A stretch of DNA of 64,000 nt from the NCBI GenBank assembly GCA_029851415.1, contig CM056742.1, forward strand, positions 89,952,748-90,016,747, read 5' to 3'. Positions 1 to 11,780 of this stretch are shown piece after piece. Within the stretch, counting starts at the first letter, position 1. Every line of letters begins with the position of its first letter. The stretch is from Eretmocerus hayati. Lineage: Eukaryota; Arthropoda; Insecta; Hymenoptera; Aphelinidae. The notes under the pieces are model-generated. The model was not told where the DNA came from. It ran no database searches and was given only the letters and a program-made list of their open reading frames with translations. The position numbers were made by a program, and so were the translations under genes.

Positions 1-1583
1 TCTCTCGGCGACGTCATTCACGACTTGTAGCTCGAGAACTATTGATCTACCTGCTGAGAATTCTCCATTCGTATCCCATGACTCACAAGGTTCGCTCAAG
101 AATCCAGTCTCGATAGAGAAACGCTCGAAGAATCTCAGAGTCTGAGCGTTCGTGAAGTAGCTCACATCTTGGTCGATAATGGTCTCCAACTCACTGTTAT
201 CCCTCAAGAACAGTCGTTTTGGGATGACTGCATCGCCGGAGTCAAAACTGAGGGAAGTGACCATTTTTTCTTTCATCTCCGTCGGAAGATGGGGATCGAA
301 GAAAGCGAGAGCAACATTTCCAGTACTGAGGTACCACAAGTGAGAACTCATTTTCTTCAAAGCGCTATCGGCCAGCTCTTTATCAACAGCTCGATAGATT
401 TTGAGTCTCTTCATAAAACTCAAATCGTTGTTTGGGGCTAAGGCGACTAGCGGAGCCTTGAACCAGTACTCAGCATATGCTATTACAACAAAGTAACTAA
501 TTCCATGCACTGCTTTCAGCTCTTCTTCAGCCAGCTCAAAAGAGTCGCTCAGGAGAGATATCAAGAGCGAGTATATGGAATTGGCCATCCATCTAGCATA
601 ATGCATGGAACCAAAGCGTCTGAGCTTCACTTCTTCCTTCGGAATTACATCTAAGAAGATGAGAATCAAATAAGTATTCGTACAATGAGTATTCGTAATC
701 ATCTCTTGATTAGACACTTCTTTTCACAGTTCGAATAGAATTCTTTCAAATCTTCCAGCAAAAATATTAGTGAAAGATGGGAATCATCTTCCTCGGGTAT
801 TTTCAACGATCTCTATCAATACTATCCCAAGATGATTGGAATCGTTTGAATAACTGCACTTCCGGTCCCACTGTTTTTGGCATTTTCAGTTTGAAAGCAC
901 AACCAAGAATTATCTTATAAATGTGATGCCTGCAGGGGAGATATAATAACTCTCTTCCAACAATTGCTCAAGGAGACCAGCTAAACCAGAATGTCGGCCT
1001 AGATTCGAAGCAGTTGTGTCGAGACATATGCCCTTGATTGATTCAACCAATCCCAATCTGACCAGCTCATTGTAAACTGCATGAGCTTGAGTTTTACCTC
1101 TTGCATAATCTAACTTGGGTATACTGATTATTTTGGTCGTTTTTCCATCGCTCAGAACTACTGGGAGTCTCTCGATAAATATGTGTGTGGTTTTATCCAG
1201 CATCCTTCTCCCGTCTACATGTAAAATAGATGCATTTAAATCCGATCTGCCGAAACACGTCATGATCTGTCCCGAACGCTCCTCTCTAATCTTTTTCCGC
1301 ATTCTGCAAAAAGACGTCTTGTTTAAGATGAGATTTTTGATGGGAACTCTTAGAACCTTCGCAACAGCAGAGAAAATACGCATAGTATTTCTATAGGTAA
1401 CTCCACCAATATCTAGAGCCGACACTACATCTGCATTCATGATGTTGACAGTCCCTCTTACAGATTGATTTTCGTAATCACGTCCACCAGGCAGATATCC
1501 TGCGGATGAGGAACTTTGCTGACTAGGGTTGATTTCTTGACTAGAGGTGGGTGTACTCCCAGTCGACGAATTCTGCGCGGAAT
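1..1583 (-). pseudogene. exon 3 of the hAT-like gene (catalytic-like core)
   Basis: The exon begins after a TTTCCAG acceptor at 1584-1590, with a Ser/Gln/Thr-rich stretch followed by the conserved core. The first frame is open from 1583 to 910 and includes LPVVLSDGK, IPKLDYARGKTQAHA and DTTASN. The family then continues in a second frame to about 818 and in a third from about 710 to base 1, where ARWMAN, an AP-N-D-L block and HLWYLS are visible. The exon is open to the left edge, so the C-terminus lies outside the window. Confidence 0.7.
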
Positions 1584-3587
1584 CTGGAAAGATTCAAAGA
1601 GGGATATATCCATTTCGGAGTTGGAGTATTGAATTTAGTGCTCGATTAAAAAGCACTACGTGATAATTCATTACTTTGGAACTGATCGCGAGATAATTCT
1701 ACCCATTATTCCTCTTTTTGCAACCAGTCTAAAGGATCCTGAGTTTGTTCGAAGCTAGAGACCTGGATTTGAGGGCGCCCCTTAGTCTCAAAAAAGCGAT
1801 CGATAGAACATCGTGTGTTCAAATTGATGAATAGTGAATATAACGGTAGTCAACGAAACAAAATAGAATGAAAACCAGTATGTTACCAGTTGTGGAGGAT
1901 TTTTCTACGAAGTTTCAAAGAGCGCCCGTTGAATAGGTGCGAAATTGAAACCATGGAGGTGGAAAATGTTTTTCATTATCCTCATAATTTTTGGAGAGGA
2001 TGTCTACTACTTTCAGCTCAATTTTGCACTTCTTTGATGAAACCAAATCTGTGAACAAATTCTCCACTTGTGGCGATGTATCGCGAACCGTTCCTTGTTG
2101 ATTAGTTGATTTTGAACCAAAATGGAATGATTCGATTGCAATATAGCGAGCAGACCGTTTGTGGGAGTTCGGAGAACATCCTCAAGACGTGGTTCTGCTG
2201 CATATTGATTCAAAAATGGTTAGTCGGTTCCTGAGTGTGTGCAGAACAGATGCTTTTTGGATGCATTCCATACACCGTCTCGAAAGCTCACTTCTATTCT
2301 CCAAAATCAACAGGCTAGTGGATTTACAATCTTCGGGAAACCGACTTGTTTGAATTTCGATCACAAATTCTATGCATGAATTAAGAGATTCTCGTATGCT
2401 AATCTGGTGAAATGAGCATTCTAAACTCCATGAAAAATTCCCGGGCATTGTAGAATAACTAGGAAGAATTGCTCTTAGTGGTCTCAAATGAGTCGAGAGG
2501 AAACGAAGGTCTATTCATGCGCACCACTCATCACTTTGAAAACTTGTCCGAATTGGTATGACCAACAAAATCATTCTTAGATCGAGTCGTAGCTGTACTC
2601 GATTCGATAAACCAACATGACATTTGCAGGAATCTGAATGTGATGGAAGTTGTATGAGATGACTAGGTCCCCAAGTTCATTTTTTAGTGCTCATATACCC
2701 GATATCATATTTCGCCATCAAGAGTTTCAACTTCAATCAAAAATAGGGAGGCAATCGCTGCGATACGTGAATTTGAGAACAAGCTCACAAACTACATGTG
2801 AGGATATATTCCAGGGCCGGAAAATCTCACGCATAAGCGAAACTTTGTGTCTTCTGAAGTCGTTCAGAAACAATCACAATAGTGTCACTATTTCTCAAAA
2901 CTCAGAAAAGTTCGATTTCCATCCGGAGAACCTGTCGATATATTGTTATGATGATCTGGTCCCTGGCGTGACTCTTTTTCTTTCTAAAAGAATCAACATG
3001 CTATGTACCAGCAGCGTGTGCGTTGTTTCTCAAAGTTAACAGTCTGTATTATCGTATGAAAATCATTGATTCAAGCACAGATAAATATTGCAATACCAAA
3101 ACTTGGAGTAGATGTATATCATCCAGAGTATATCGAACTACTCAATTTTTCAATACAAGATCGGAGCTTTCTGGAACCTTCACCCCTCTTTTCTATGGTA
3201 TATTATGATTTCACTGAAACAGCACATGATCCCCCTAAGTCATGTAATGCGATGAACTCCTTTTCTTTATCGAAGATTGTAATGAGGCAGAGGTAAGAAT
3301 GGAGCCAAGGCTTTGTGAGTAACACCGTAACATATTTCTGATGTTTGTACATTCTAACTTTTACATGTCACCTGCCTCGCATGTCCTCTATTCAATTTTG
3401 AATGAGGTGAAGGGTATAACAAATTCTGAAAAACAATTTCAGGGGAAACTATATTCCAACTGCAGTAATCGTATAAATACCAGATAACAAGGAATAATGA
3501 TCTACATCTTACTAATAATCTCATATCGTCAATTCATTTTTCCCCTCAAGGTAGTTGTACACTAAAATACAAAATATACCAGAATGT

Positions 3588-3850
3588 CACCAAAGTTGAT
3601 TTAGTTCAAGTCTTAATGAACACCTGTGCGAAATTTCAAAATGATTGACCGTTTTGTTTCAGAGTGGTAGTCATGAAAATTCGTCACTTTTAGCATGGCG
3701 CTCATGCGGGATCGTCGACTCCCATATAAACGCAATGTTGAAAGTGGCGGATTTTTTATGGCTACCACTCCGAAACAAAACGGTCAATCATTCTGAAATT
3801 CTGCACACGTGTTCATTAACACTTGAACCAAATCCTCCCCAACTTTGGTG
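3588..3850. repeat. palindrome about 260 bp
   Basis: The left arm (3588-3719) and right arm (3720-3850) are diverged reverse complements over nearly their whole length. Both contain ACCGTTTTGTTTC or its complement and both run into CACCAAAGTT at the outer end. No coding capacity is seen. Confidence 0.75.
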
Positions 3851-3867
3851 TTTTTTTGGTATTTAGC

Positions 3868-4041
3868 GGAATCTCCCTTAACGGATACCTGCTATTAGCG
3901 GACACCTCTCAATAACGGACAATTCTTTGCGACCAGCAGAAGTATAATCACAGAAATGAACCTCTGATTAGCGGACACCTCTGGATAGCGAACAGTTTTG
4001 ATGCAACCAGAGGTGTCCGTGCGACCGCAGATTTCACTGTA
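3868..4041. mobile_element. pogo/Tigger-like transposon end fragment
   Basis: Short repeats of the form AGCGGACACCTCT occur several times. The block ends in CAGATTTCACTG followed by TA, so the reverse strand starts TA-CAGTGAAATCTG. Terminal CAGTG plus repeated 'AGCGGAC-ACC' units next to a TA is the known look of Tigger/pogo-type ends. Only an end is present and no transposase is seen. Confidence 0.5.
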
Positions 4042-4331
4042 TTTTCAGCTTTAATGTCCAACTACCTTAACAGAGAGAGATTGGCGAAGAATAATTCTGA
4101 CTCAGTCATATTGTAAAAAAATCATCATACCATTAAGAAGCATAGTATGAAAGTTGAACATTTGTCTCAATCACACTGCCTGAAGAGTTATCGTACGTGT
4201 AGTTGAACATTTGACCTATACTGAATGTTGATCTACATTTAGTGTAATTGTCGTAAATAGGTCTATCATGCATGATCTATACGCGATACTGAATGGTGAT
4301 GCTTCTGGTTATTTTCAAAATCATCGGTTAC

Positions 4332-4505
4332 TAGGTTTCCTATGATTGATTAGTGATTGTAATTTACCAGCTACTCCATGCTTTGACCTTTCGCCGGGAT
4401 TCTTTTTTGGTCTCAGATTGTACTTTGTAGATGAAAGAAGATTTGCCTGTCGTAAGTCTTCCATCACTCCTTTACTAGCACTGTGGCTCTGAACAGCAGT
4501 TATTG
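4332..4505 (-). pseudogene. exon 2 of the hAT-like gene
   Basis: The acceptor is a pyrimidine-rich tract ending TTGCAG, just upstream of 4505. The exon is open throughout, basic, and contains KYNLRPKKNPGER. The donor is GTAACC at 4331-4326. Exon 1 ends in phase 1, and this exon leaves in phase 1, which matches the two-base start of exon 3. Confidence 0.55.
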
Positions 4506-4601
4506 CTGCAATACAAAAAGTAATTGTATCATGTAGAAGTAAAAATGATAGGTCGAAGTGTAATGATTGGCTAAGATTGATGAACAAAAGTCACTTCTCA
4601 C

Positions 4602-5073
4602 CTGGTGATTTTGCGACTGAGTGAATTATTCCAGTTGGAGGGTTAATTAAGGGTAGAGACTCCAAAGTTTGATCTGTCAGAGGAGCTACTTTCTCTATGT
4701 CAACATCCTGTTGCCAACTTGGATGTGCTATATCAAAAACTAACTCCATCTCCTCACAGAGTTCTTTTTTATGCAGTTTGGATGATGGTTGATCCTTGTG
4801 TTTCAGAATATTTCTGTATTCATTTTACAATTTAATGATTTTGTTCTGGCAGTGACACTCTTTGCGAGTTGGGATTCCAATTCTCTTCCAAATTTCCAAA
4901 ACTTCATCACTGGCACTTTTTCCTGCTCATCTCAATTTCTTCTGATCATTTTGAATATGATAGAGGAGACTTTTCAACACTGGTCCATTGAGAGGGATTT
5001 GATCTTGATCATCAATGGGGGATATAGGACCACCGATCAAATATCGTTGGCGTTGCTCCGTAGGTGCAGCCAT
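4602..5073 (-). pseudogene. exon 1 of the hAT-like gene (N-terminal domain)
   Basis: The start ATG is at 5073. The exon encodes an N-terminal region rich in charged residues, with segments such as EVLEIWKRIGIPTRKECHC and KKELCEEMELVFDIAHP that match the usual N-terminal order of this family. It ends in CCAG followed by a consensus donor GTGAGA (4601-4596). Two in-frame stops (4927-4929 and 4825-4827) interrupt it. Confidence 0.65.
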
Positions 5074-5411
5074 GATACCTCAGAGGTTAGGAAGAACGAG
5101 AGACTTGATCGAGTGTGTCTCGAATGTTACGAACATGAATTGAGCCGCTGACGAGTACAGTAGAACTTTGTAAAGATGAATCATGTAGAATATTCAGATC
5201 AATTGGAATGTTCCACATCATGACAGAAACTTTTTCATTTATTCCAGTTCACAATCTGCACAACCGCAGAGACAAAAACAGAGTATCACAAGCAGAAGAC
5301 GACTTTCTCGTCAAGCTACGCTTAGAGCAGCCAACTGATGTTGACTGATGCATTGCGGCCTGCGTGCCGGCAAAATGGGCGCATGCGCGAAATGCTCTGG
5401 CATACCATTAT
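5074..5411. other. no recognised feature
   Basis: This is the region immediately upstream (minus strand) of the hAT-like start codon. I see no clear promoter, repeat or coding signal. Confidence 0.4.
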
Positions 5412-6541
5412 ACACACGCAAGAAAGTGTGCGGTGGCTACAGCCATCGCCTGCGCGCTGCTCAAGAGGAGTGACCGAGGGACCCTCGTGAGTGTGCCGCG
5501 CGCTGGTCGTGAACAGCACCGCGGCGCTCGAATTTACCTGATTTTGGAAGGGATGGTCCTTCGCAGCGCTTAGGTGCTCCTCTTTTCATGCACCTGAGCG
5601 ATGGAGAAGCAGGATTTTCCGCATCGGGCCGGCTCGATGGTTCACCGATGATGGACGGCTGCGTGAGTTCGCGTATTTCAGCGTATATGAGACATGAAAT
5701 TTTATATCTAATTGATCCTCTTTGATATGAACTTCTCTCTAACTTGAGGTTCATGTCATATATGATGAAAGGAAGTGGAAAGTACAGTTTTCTAAGGCCC
5801 CGTAAGCGATCTGTGCAGCTTGGGCGACCTACTTTCGTTTTTGAAAGTTATAGAAGGAGTCGTTTTTTGTTTTCAGATTGATCTCTCGGTCGCACTGGGA
5901 CGATAATGAAAATTGGTTGGATTTTCAACCACCATATTCTACCAGCGGTTGAAACCTGCAGATTCGTTGCCCAGAAATTATGGATCAATCAAGTGAATTT
6001 TCAACCATTGGTAGAATATGGTGGTTGAAAATCCAACCAATTCTCATTATCGTCCCAGTACGACCGAGAGATCAATCTGAAAACAAAAAACGACTCCTTC
6101 TATAACTTTCAAAAACGAAAGTAGGTCGCCCAAGCTGCACAGATCGCTTACGGGGCCTTAGAGAACTGTACTTTCCACTTCCTTTCATCATATATGACAT
6201 GAACCTCAAGTTAGAGAGAAGTTCATATCAAAGAGGATCAATCAGATATAAAATTTCATGTCTCATATACGCTGAAATACGCGAACACACGCAGCCGTCC
6301 ATCATCGGTGAACCATCGAGCCGGCCCGATGCGGAAAATCCTGCTTCTCCATCGCTCAGGTGCATGAAAAGAGGAGCACCTAAGCGCTGCGAAGGACCAT
6401 CCCTTCCAAAATCAGGTAAATTCGAGCGCCGCGGTGCTGTTCACGGCCAGCGCGCGGCACACTCACGAGGGTCCCTCGGTCGCTCCTCTTGAGCAGCGCG
6501 CAGGCGATGGCTGTAGCCACCGCACACTTTTTTGCGTGCAT
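5412..6541. mobile_element. foldback element (about 545-bp arms, short loop)
   Basis: The two arms, about 5412-5955 and 5998-6541, are near-identical reverse complements centred at about 5976, with a loop of roughly 40 bp. The same 97-codon open frame appears in mirror image in both arms (5461-5754 minus, 6199-6492 plus). I treat it as a by-product of the palindrome, not a gene. The outer edges are GC-rich. I could not identify a target-site duplication with confidence. Confidence 0.85.
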
Positions 6542-7462
6542 TTGCAGTGGGGCGCTCGCGTGTTTTCGGATGAAACTATAATTTTTTCAAGTGCAACTGT
6601 AAACACGACATCCTACTGATGCTCAATCGCTTACCTCGATTATGTCACCGGTTTTAATAGTTCACTTTCACAACTTTTTGGAACAATTATAATTCGAACT
6701 AACCAAAACTGAGCGGCTCATCGCATGGGTTACAAGCATTGTAGCAACGAGCCAGTTGCTTGGGGGAATTGCTCACTCGATGTAACTGATTGCTCATGAC
6801 TTGCTTGGCCAGAGCTCGTTCATGTTTCGGGTAGCAATTCAAATTTGTTTTACATTACCCCCTCCTCATGATTCACTCAGGTTGATGAGGTCCGGCAGTA
6901 CTCTGCTGAGAAGGAAACATCGTTGATTTTGGGATCAATTGGGATTCATTTTACTGTCTGAAGATGGTTAAGAATATCTTTTGATCCCGAAATGCTTCTG
7001 CTAACTTCACATTGTAGTAACTGGTAAACAGGAGATATCGTGATTTTGACTTGAACCGCAAATTTAGGAGAGAAAATAGCAGGATCCATCAGTTCCAATG
7101 ATCTGGGAAATAATCTCACCTGATTCTACTCGAAGCTACTTGCAAGGTTATTCTTATCTTGGGAAGCGAGGTTTATCTGCGAGAAATTTTGAACTTCTGT
7201 GCGCGAGTCTTGTTTCACAGCCATGGACATTATGGATCTGTTTCATCATCAAAATTCTCATGGGAGATATCGAGGCCCACTATTACCGTGGACACAACCC
7301 GAGATAAAGCTGGGTCACTTTATCCTCAAGGGGAAGGATTTCTGACTGTGAATCGTCATTTTCTGGGTTTGAAGTGCAATTTGTGTCAACAATGATGGAA
7401 AATTCCGATTCAGCATCACATTTTGCGACGGAAATGGTGTGATTTTTCTTTCAACCAGACTT
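6542..7462. other. unassigned flank between foldback and gypsy element
   Basis: No recognisable gene is seen. The last 80 bp share wording (GATGGAAAATTCCGATTC and following bases) with the sequence just beyond the other end of the gypsy element, near 33537. This suggests the gypsy element entered a locally repeated sequence. Confidence 0.35.
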
Positions 7463-7466
7463 AGCT
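7463..7466. other. target-site duplication of gypsy element, left copy (AGCT)
   Basis: AGCT directly precedes TGTGACCGACG here and directly follows GGTTGTCACA at 33433-33436. A four-base duplication is the norm for Ty3/gypsy integrases. Confidence 0.85.
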
Positions 7467-8867
7467 TGTGACCGACGCGATACCTCGGATAATTGGGGTG
7501 GAGGTACGCGTAGTCTATCCGGCCCTGGATCTAGGGGGAGAGCCGGATATTAGAATTCATGACTTGATCAGAAGTAATCAAATGCTATCAGGGATAGGAT
7601 AAGATTTTTAGGGTGATGTAATCGACTATCAACTCTCAAACCAATTCGGTGGATCAGGGCACCTTCTTGGGAATCAATAGTACGATCTCTGTAATTTTTA
7701 TAGTTTCTTCTCAGACTAATGGATGGATCAAGGCACCCATTAATTCCAAGAAAATCCTATAAATATATTATTACGGTAAAACACAGCCATCCAGTGGATC
7801 AGGGCACCTTCTTGACCTGTTTTACACGTAACTTTTATTTCGGTGGGTCTTGCTGATAACAAATACAGGGGATCAGGGCCCTGCAATATATCACCAGCGA
7901 AATCCAATGGTTTGATTATGCCAACTATATAGTCACACTGTGGGTTCCATCATGCACTTGGAGCACTTAGGATTACCCACAGCAATAAGCACACAAAGAG
8001 AATATATGTATATATTATCGATTTTATTCAAGATTCCATTCAAATCATAAGATTATATATGGAACCCTGAGGACTTCGATTTATTCGCTTTGTGAGCTGA
8101 TTTTCGACTGAAAGGCAGAATCCTCGAGCACCTGGTCAGGGCTCTATTTATACTCAGTCCTCAGAGTTCCAGAACATTCTGAAGATAATTTATTCATATG
8201 CACCGTAATTATTTATTAAAACTGAAAAGCTCTGTTAGTCCCACTATATACATATTCACAAGCTATCAAAATTGCACCGATTCCAACACATATTATTCCA
8301 AATAAAAATCTCAATTGAGTGTAATGAATAAAAGATAATTTTTAGATAATTATATAGAACTTTCTAGAAGTTGATCGAAGACACGTATTACATTGATGCA
8401 CTCGTAAATTCACTTCGAAATGCCACAGATCTTTGGAATTTTCTGTAATATTCGTCAATAGTGACATATATGGTCAATATATCACCTTAAACTGACGATA
8501 TATTAGGTTTTTCACATTATTTCACAATAAAATAATTTTTTAATCCATACTATCAAAATTGTTGATAAAAAGTCCATATTTCATCAAAATAAGTCGAAAT
8601 AACTACGTTCTAGCTTGATTTGTATTAGAACCACTAGTTAGTCTGAAAGAATCTATTTTACATACAATTTTACAAAAGCTCGAACTTTGTAAAATTGAAT
8701 ATTGCAAATAAGGCATTGAATTTTAGAATTTCTCCGTAAGTACTATGGAAATAATGAATCCTAGAACTAGATGACGAAAAGATTCTTTAGAATTGATGGA
8801 ATGAATCTCACAGAATCTTGAATAGAAAATCATAGAATTTTCTATGTATAATCGTATATATGTATAT

Positions 8868-11393
8868 GAGTCATTCTTTTTAATATCGCCAGGTTTTGTG
8901 TCGGGGGGTCAGGGATTTTTCTGTAACTTTAGGTACATGTTGTACATGATGAAAGAAGATGAAAAGCACAGTTCTTAGGTCCCGAAAGTCATCCGCGCGA
9001 GTTTGGCGCCCTATTTTCGTTTTCAAAATTCGTTAAAAATTCGATTTTTCAACTTTTTGATTGATTTCTCACCAGTATGGAACCCAATAAAAAAATTATC
9101 CAACACACATAATTCGACGTGAAATGAGCTGAATTTTACGAAAAAAATACTCTCAGATCCGTCAAAGATAAACATAACCTCCAAAAAGTGGTTTTTTCTA
9201 GAAAAACCCAATTTTCAAGCCTTAGGCCCTATTTTATCTCAAATTTGATATTTCCATCGAATTCCTCGTCAAATTTTACGTCGAAAACCGTTTTTCAAAA
9301 ATTGGGCTGAGGATGAGTTTGGCCACCATAATAATAACTTTAGTAGCAGGACCGTAAAAATAGCGCTAAATTGTTCGTTTCGGGAGGGACACTCATTACA
9401 CTGGACAACAAAATATTGGGTCAGAAGTGGAGCATTGATCAAACAATGACTTTTTTGTGTATTTTTTGACGTAGAAATCGAATCCGAAACCAGTTTTGTA
9501 CCTAGACAACAGGAATTTTTTTAAATCGCGAAATACTGAGCTTCTCAAAAACTGCATTTTTAGCGTTTTTTGATGATTTTGTAGATACATGATTTTGATG
9601 GTGCAACCTTGCAGCGGGCTTTGAACGTAGCCGGACTATGATTTCTCACGTATTTTGACCTGCTAAACACGATGGAAGTTGTTTTTGAGGGCTAGCATGC
9701 GTTTGAAACAAATAACAAGCTGATTTTTCGAGTTGCTATCAGGAGAGTTTGGATAATTTCGTGATAAATCTCAAAGTGATCGCGGAATTGATCAGAAACA
9801 CCCTCTGCAATACCACGAGAGCGCATTCTTTCTCTATTTGCACACACACTAAGGAAATGATGTTTGCAATCGCCTAAAAGTAGATTAGTTGAATATGTAT
9901 GTATAATCCCGAAAAGAAACTTTTGATCTATTCCTGAGGTAAGCTCAAGCTTTCTCGTAATGAGTCAAATTTGCAGTTCCCTAGTCTCATGTACTCCTGA
10001 GTGCATATGGATAGTCGTTTGCAACCAGCCCAAGATGGCACATCTGACGCTGGATGTTCTTATTCACTCGCCTCCGGAATAGAATCATTGGAGTGCCCAC
10101 ATTAGCTTAGGGTGAAAAACGATGTAACTAGGTTGATCACATATTCATGGTGTGTCAAGTTACGGAACGTATGTAACCTAAACCGAGTTTAGGTCTCCGG
10201 GACTTCTGATACCGTATCCTAGCAACAAAATGACATTGTTCTAGTAGTTTGAGTGGCTTCTAGGTACAAAAACTCGAGCATTGATCCAATACGAGGAGGC
10301 TTGAACTCACCCGAGGAATAGATCTCGGAATAGATCAAAAGTTTCTCTTCGCGATTATACATGTATATTCGACTAATCTCCTTTTAGGTGACTGCAAACA
10401 TCATTCCCTTAGTGTGTGTGCAAATAGAAAAAGAATGCGCTCTCGTGGTATTGCAGAGGGTGTTTCTGATCAATTCCGTGATCACTTTGAGATTTATCAC
10501 GAAATCGTCCAAACTCTCCTGATGGCAACTCGAAAAATCAGCTTGTCCTTTGTTTCGAACGCTTGCTAGCCCTCTAAAACAACTTTCATCGTGTTTAGCA
10601 GGTCAAAATACGTGAGAAATCATAGTCCGGCTACGCTCAAAGCCCGCTGCAAGGTTGCACCATCAAAATCATGTATCTACAAAATCATCAAAAAACGCTA
10701 AAAATGCAGTTTTTTAGAAGCTCAGTATTTCGCGGTTTAAAAAAATTCCTGATGTCTAGGTGCAAAACTGGTTTCGGATTCGGTTTCTACGTCGAAAAAT
10801 ATACGAAAAAGTCATTGTTTGATCAATGCGCTACTTCTGACCCAATATTTTGTTGTCCAGTGTAATAAGTGTCCCTCCCGAAACGAACAATTAAGCGCTA
10901 TTTTTACGGTCCTGCTACTAAAAATATTATTATGGTGGCCAAACCCATCCTCAGCCCAATTTTTGAAAAACGGTTTTCGACGTAAAATTTGACGAGAAAT
11001 CCGATGAAAATGTCAAATTTCAGATAAAATAGGGCCTAAGGCTTAAAAATTGGGTTTTTCTGAAAAAAACCACTTTTTTGAGGTTATGTTCATCTTTGAC
11101 GGATCTGAGAGTATTTTTCTCGTAAAATTCAGCTCATTTCACGTCGAAATGTGTGTGTTAAATAATTTTTTTATTGGGTTCCATACTGGTGAGAAATCAA
11201 TCAAAAAGTTGAAAAATCGAATTTTTCACGAATTTTGAAAACGAAAATAGGCCGCCAAACTCCCGTGGATGACTTTCGGGACCTAAGAACTGTGCTTTCC
11301 ATCTCCTTTCATCATGTACAACAGGTACCTAAAGTTACAGAAAAATCCCTGACCCCCCGACACAAAACCTGGCGATATTAAAAAGAATGACTC
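8868..11393. mobile_element. 2.5 kb foldback element inside the 3' LTR
   Basis: The ends GAGTCATTCTTTTTAATATC and the exact reverse complement open and close the insert. The arms are about 1.08 kb (8868 to about 9942, and about 10320-11393) around a 370-bp loop. Both arms encode the same short mirrored open frames, which I regard as non-coding. The 5' LTR lacks this insert, so it arrived after the gypsy integration. The flanks are TATAT-rich, which hides the exact target duplication. Confidence 0.88.
9943..10319. other. central loop of the 2.5 kb foldback
   Basis: Single-copy spacer between the two arms. There is no open reading frame of note, no transposase motif and no obvious promoter. 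Confidence 0.4.
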
Positions 11394-11780
11394 ATATATA
11401 TCTTCTATATATATGACAAGCGAGGCTCAGCTGGACTGGGGGTAAACAGTGAGTGACATTATCGGCTTGTGAGCGCACACATTTTGAAATACTGTATAGA
11501 AATTATATGAAATTACTTTTTTTCAAATCCTCAAAATAAATATCGAAATTTTCCGAGATTATGGTTGTCACATGCTCCCCATTAAAGATTTTCATCATCG
11601 TAGCGATGAGGAAAATTTTTAATAGAACAACAACGAATTTTCTGAATAATTAGCTTAGACCATTTATTCACATATTTACATTCACTCAGTTTCCATATCA
11701 CAATCCAACTGCTGATGCTCTAGACATTCGGATGTGCCAGCCTTCTCTGAGGTCTTCGTTTTTTTTATGTGATGTTCAGC

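Larger units (their letters stand above)
3549..4069. mobile_element. MITE-like composite with outer inverted ends
   Basis: The ends AAGGTAGTTG (3549) and CAACTACCTT (about 4059-4068) are inverted repeats whose similarity extends about 20 bp inward. Inside lie a long palindrome (3588-3850) and a run of pogo/Tigger-type terminal repeats. There is no open reading frame. It is probably a non-autonomous DNA transposon sitting in the intron of the hAT-like gene. Confidence 0.5.
1584..4331. other. large intron or inserted DNA of the hAT-like gene
   Basis: This 2.7 kb stretch lies between the exon 2 donor and the exon 3 acceptor. It is AT-rich. Apart from the MITE-like block at 3549-4069 I recognise nothing coding; the longest open frame (2650-3039, plus) has no recognisable composition or motif. 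Confidence 0.5.
1..5073 (-). pseudogene. hAT-like transposase-family gene, three exons, broken, 3' end outside window
   Basis: Reading the minus strand from 5073 gives a three-exon gene: 4602-5073, 4332-4505 and 1583 down to the window edge. The splice sites are GT/AG and their phases are compatible. The central exon carries a block with DTTASN, then a Cys/His cluster (RHH), then ARWM and HLWYL motifs. I know these from a multicopy protein family in aphids, Hydra and other animals. The D...CxxH arrangement resembles hAT transposases, so I infer a hAT-like, transposon-derived origin. The copy is dead: in-frame TGA (4927-4929) and TAA (4825-4827) in exon 1, a one-base loss near 925 just before the His pair, and at least one more frame change between about 820 and 700. 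Past 700 the frame is open to base 1. Family membership is fairly sure; the hAT label is inference. Confidence 0.72.
7467..11572 (-). repeat. 3' LTR of the gypsy element, interrupted by a foldback
   Basis: Without the 2.5 kb insertion at 8868-11393 the LTR is about 1.58 kb and matches the 5' LTR (31153-33432) closely from end to end. Near its lower-coordinate edge a GGATCAGGGCACC-type motif recurs four times between about 7650 and 7880. The minus-strand start is TGTGACAACC at 11572, and the polypurine-like GGGGAG lies just outside it at 11574-11579. Confidence 0.9.

Noticed and set aside
2650..3039. 129-codon open frame in the intron of the hAT-like gene
   Set aside because: No homology pattern, no conserved motif, AT-rich flanks and no splice or start context. 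Most likely chance.
5461..5754. 97-codon open frame mirrored at 6199-6492
   Set aside because: It exists only because both arms of a foldback are near-identical. It has low-complexity Arg/Ser composition, no motif, and appears on opposite strands with equal quality.
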